Assembly: GCA_031277995.1 (NCBI GenBank)
Contig: JAITLH010000413.1
Location: forward strand, 1 to 17,611
DNA from: Deltaproteobacteria bacterium
GTDB taxonomy: Bacteria > Desulfobacterota > Desulfarculia > Adiutricales > Adiutricaceae
Reading direction: 5' to 3'
Length of the DNA: 17,611 nt
Positions within the stretch are counted from its first letter, which is position 1. Each line of letters opens with the position of its first letter. This document shows, one piece after another, positions 15,740-17,611 of this stretch. A program made the translations under genes and the position numbers. The notes under the pieces are model-generated. The model saw nothing but the letters and a program-made list of their open reading frames with translations, was not told the origin of the DNA and made no database searches.

Positions 15740-15753
15740 GCCCCTTTAAGGGG

Positions 15754-17520
15754 TCACGTTTCCATCAAGACCTTGACCACGGAGTCGCCAAAGACGACCA
15801 AGGCCACCGGGATGACCCGGGCTCCTTTGGCCCTAAGGGCCTTGACGCTTTCGAAGCGGTTGAGCCTGGCCAAGGAGAGCTTGGCCCGCTCGCTTAGTCC
15901 CTCCTCAAGGGCGAGTATCTCCTTTGAGGGATAGCGCCACTCGTCGTCGGAATCATAATCCAGGTCAGGGTAACCATCGCAATCGTCATCGTTTGGTCCT
16001 TTCGTTTTTTCGCTTTGGGCCACGCGGCCGTGGGTATGGAGACTCATCTCGATGGCCAAATAAGCGTCGTTTTCGATTTTGACCAAGCCGTTTACGGGCT
16101 TAATCAAATCGTTTTTGACGCCCCCGTTGGGGTAGGGTTGCCAACCCGAAGGGCCCTCGGGTTCGGGGCCCGGGAGGGGTTGGCCCAAAACGTACATGAC
16201 GTAGCTTAAGATCGGCCCGTAATGCTGGGCGCTGGTTTTTTCCACCTTGCCGTGGTTAAAGGAGGTCAGTAACCTCTTAAAGGCCAGGGCCGAAAGCTTG
16301 GCGTTTAGGTGGGTTAAGGATTTGAGTAACTGGTCTATCTCCCCCCACAGGTGCCCGGCCTTGTGGTTGTAGACCTGGGCCATGAGGTAGATGAAAAGCA
16401 GCCAGCGCGCCGATAGGTTCGGCAGGGCCAATTTGTGGACGGTTTTCCCGGAGCGCTTGGCCGTTTTGGTCACGGCCAGATAGCCGTTTTGAAAAAGGGC
16501 CGGGACGGGTTGGACGTCCTTTACCTTAATGACGTTTTCCTCCGGGCTAAAGGCCAGATCTTGGGCGATCAAATGGGCGGCCAATTCGTGTTTCCTAACC
16601 AGGGTCACGAGTTTGGAGGGCGTTTTGGCCGTATGCCAAAAGTTATTTAGTTCTTTGGCCCTAAAAAAGTGCAAAAGAAAAAAGAGGTTTATGACCTTGT
16701 TTTTGCCGTCCCAACTGTAGCCGCCGTACCAGTCGAGCAGATCGGATCTTAGTTTTTCCAGCCCGTTCGGGCCAAAATCTTGACCCTCGGCCTCCAGGGC
16801 GGCCATGACGATGTCTAGGTAGGGCGGGAAATGCCGGTCAAACTCTTCCTCGGAAACGCCGCAGATCGAGGCAAAGCGGGGGTCGAAGGTGACGTCCCTA
16901 AGGTTGTCAAAGCCGGGAAAGAGTTTGTCGGCCTCAAAGCGGTTAACCCCGACCATGAAGTGGAAGCGGACGTTTTCCCGGGCGCTTCGCGGGACCTGGT
17001 AGAAATCCACCAGCTCGGCCCAGATTAGGTCCAGGTTTTCCGGGTGCCCGGCGTTTGACACGATGGGCAGATCGTACTCGTCTATTAAAACGACCACTTT
17101 TTGGCCCTTGGTTTTGGCCAGATCGACTATGAAGGCTTGGAAGATTTCGGCCGGGGTTTGGCCCTTGACCTGGAGGTTTTCGGCCTTGATTTGCTTGGTC
17201 AGGGCCGTTACCAGGGTTTGGCGAAAATTGGCCACGTCCTTGCAATTTACCTTGGCCATATCGACGTGGATGATCGGGTAGGGTTGCCAGTCGTAGGGTT
17301 CTTTGTCTACCCAGAGGCCTTTGAATAATTTTTTTTGGCCCTTAAAAAAATTTTTCACGGCGCTAAGCAAAAGCGTTTTGCCAAACCTTTTGGGGCGGGT
17401 GAGTAGTATCGGATCGGTTATTTGGGTTAATTCATAAATAAGTTTAGTTTTATCTATATATAGAAAACCGCCGTTCATGATTTTATCGAAAGTATATATT
17501 CCGAGAGGCAATTTTTTCAT
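15754..17520 (-). CDS. AAA-ATPase-like / PD-(D/E)XK nuclease superfamily protein
   Basis: Member of the AAA-ATPase-like plus DUF1703/PD-(D/E)XK family, often multicopy in host-associated bacteria; cellular role unknown. At 588 residues it is near or slightly above the usual size. Visible: the N-terminal LPLGIYTFDKIMNGGFLYIDKT, the family P-loop RPKRFGKT (42-49), Walker B VVVLIDEYD (142-150), a GVNRFEADKLFPGFDNLRDV segment (191-210) and SICGVSEEEF (218-227). The C-terminal nuclease-like domain has FQNGYLAV at 343-350. Its expected D...ExK core reads D471 then AIEMS (489-493), with Ser where Lys is usual, and an acidic insertion (510-527) follows. The nuclease is therefore probably weak or inactive. 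The ATG start has AGGA 6 bases upstream. The first 80 bp are AT-rich. Confidence 0.88.
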   Translation of the reverse strand: MKKLPLGIYTFDKIMNGGFLYIDKTKLIYELTQITDPILLTRPKRFGKTLLLSAVKNFFKGQKKLFKGLWVDKEPYDWQPYPIIHVDMAKVNCKDVANFRQTLVTALTKQIKAENLQVKGQTPAEIFQAFIVDLAKTKGQKVVVLIDEYDLPIVSNAGHPENLDLIWAELVDFYQVPRSARENVRFHFMVGVNRFEADKLFPGFDNLRDVTFDPRFASICGVSEEEFDRHFPPYLDIVMAALEAEGQDFGPNGLEKLRSDLLDWYGGYSWDGKNKVINLFFLLHFFRAKELNNFWHTAKTPSKLVTLVRKHELAAHLIAQDLAFSPEENVIKVKDVQPVPALFQNGYLAVTKTAKRSGKTVHKLALPNLSARWLLFIYLMAQVYNHKAGHLWGEIDQLLKSLTHLNAKLSALAFKRLLTSFNHGKVEKTSAQHYGPILSYVMYVLGQPLPGPEPEGPSGWQPYPNGGVKNDLIKPVNGLVKIENDAYLAIEMSLHTHGRVAQSEKTKGPNDDDCDGYPDLDYDSDDEWRYPSKEILALEEGLSERAKLSLARLNRFESVKALRAKGARVIPVALVVFGDSVVKVLMET

Positions 17521-17611
17521 AAATAATCCTAAAGGTTAACAAGTGGGCCAAACAAAATTTTTTTGGAAAATTTCGTAAAAAATTTACCAAAGGTTTAGCC
17601 AAAATTTTGAC

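Larger units (their letters stand above)
15418..15753. other. Repeat-rich spacer between AAA/PD-(D/E)XK and pirin genes
   Basis: No gene is supported. The spacer lies upstream of pirin and downstream of the AAA-like gene, both on the minus strand. It is largely filled by three 49-bp repeats, a 22-bp near-palindrome and two 28/29-bp repeats. CCCCTT-t-AAGGGG (15741-15753) abuts the AAA gene stop. No clear sigma70 promoter for pirin was found. Confidence 0.55.

Noticed and set aside
1..17611. tRNA or rRNA genes, transposases or insertion sequences
   Set aside because: I looked for TTCRANNC-type loops, rRNA strings and transposase motifs on both strands and saw none.

Overview
The window reads as a chromosomal segment of a Gram-negative, GC-rich bacterium (GC-rich genes, AT-rich spacers). 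Codons mix GCC/GGC with many TTT, AAA, TTG and TTA. Two exported proteins with signal peptides, a c-di-GMP (PilZ) protein and the family mix would fit a Desulfobacterota/deltaproteobacterial-type organism, possibly gut-associated. That assignment is an inference; no marker here fixes the lineage. Coding density is low: three spacers of about 0.6 to 1.5 kb carry no convincing gene but hold many strong inverted and tandem repeats.

Layout, left to right. (1) 1-256: AT-rich tail with a perfect 22-bp palindrome. (2) dnaA (minus, 257-1663), a recognisable but diverged replication initiator. (3) 1664-3118: long spacer upstream of dnaA, with a 14-bp perfect hairpin, an AT-rich block, a chain of GC hairpins and a phased GGCGCC cluster; it is the natural place to look for oriC, although no consensus DnaA box was found. 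(4) xseA (minus), exonuclease VII large subunit. (5) A divergent family 5 (peptide/oligopeptide) solute-binding protein (plus) with a clear sigma70-type promoter and a strong intrinsic terminator; no permease genes adjoin it. (6) A YcgR-like PilZ protein (minus) with intact RxxxR and DxSxxG motifs. (7) 7462-8974: gene-poor spacer with tandem repeats, a shared 16-bp motif and a possible small RNA. (8) A large exported two-module M16 zinc peptidase (plus), flanked by two 17-bp perfect inverted repeats. (9) 11702-12288: GC-rich degenerate 22-bp repeats followed by an extended -10 promoter. (10) A cytoplasmic leucine-rich-repeat protein (plus) ending in an alternating His-X metal-binding-like tract. 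(11) A bidirectional terminator shared with a convergent pirin gene (minus). (12) 15418-15753: three exact-period 49-bp repeats and two 28/29-bp repeats. (13) An AAA-ATPase-like/PD-(D/E)XK protein (minus) with a degraded nuclease motif and an acidic insertion.

The genes do not form one pathway. Most appear to be single-gene units with their own signals: replication and repair (dnaA, xseA), envelope functions (binding protein, M16 peptidase), signalling (PilZ) and accessory proteins (LRR, AAA/PD-(D/E)XK). The least explained parts are the repeat-rich spacers and the LRR-His protein.
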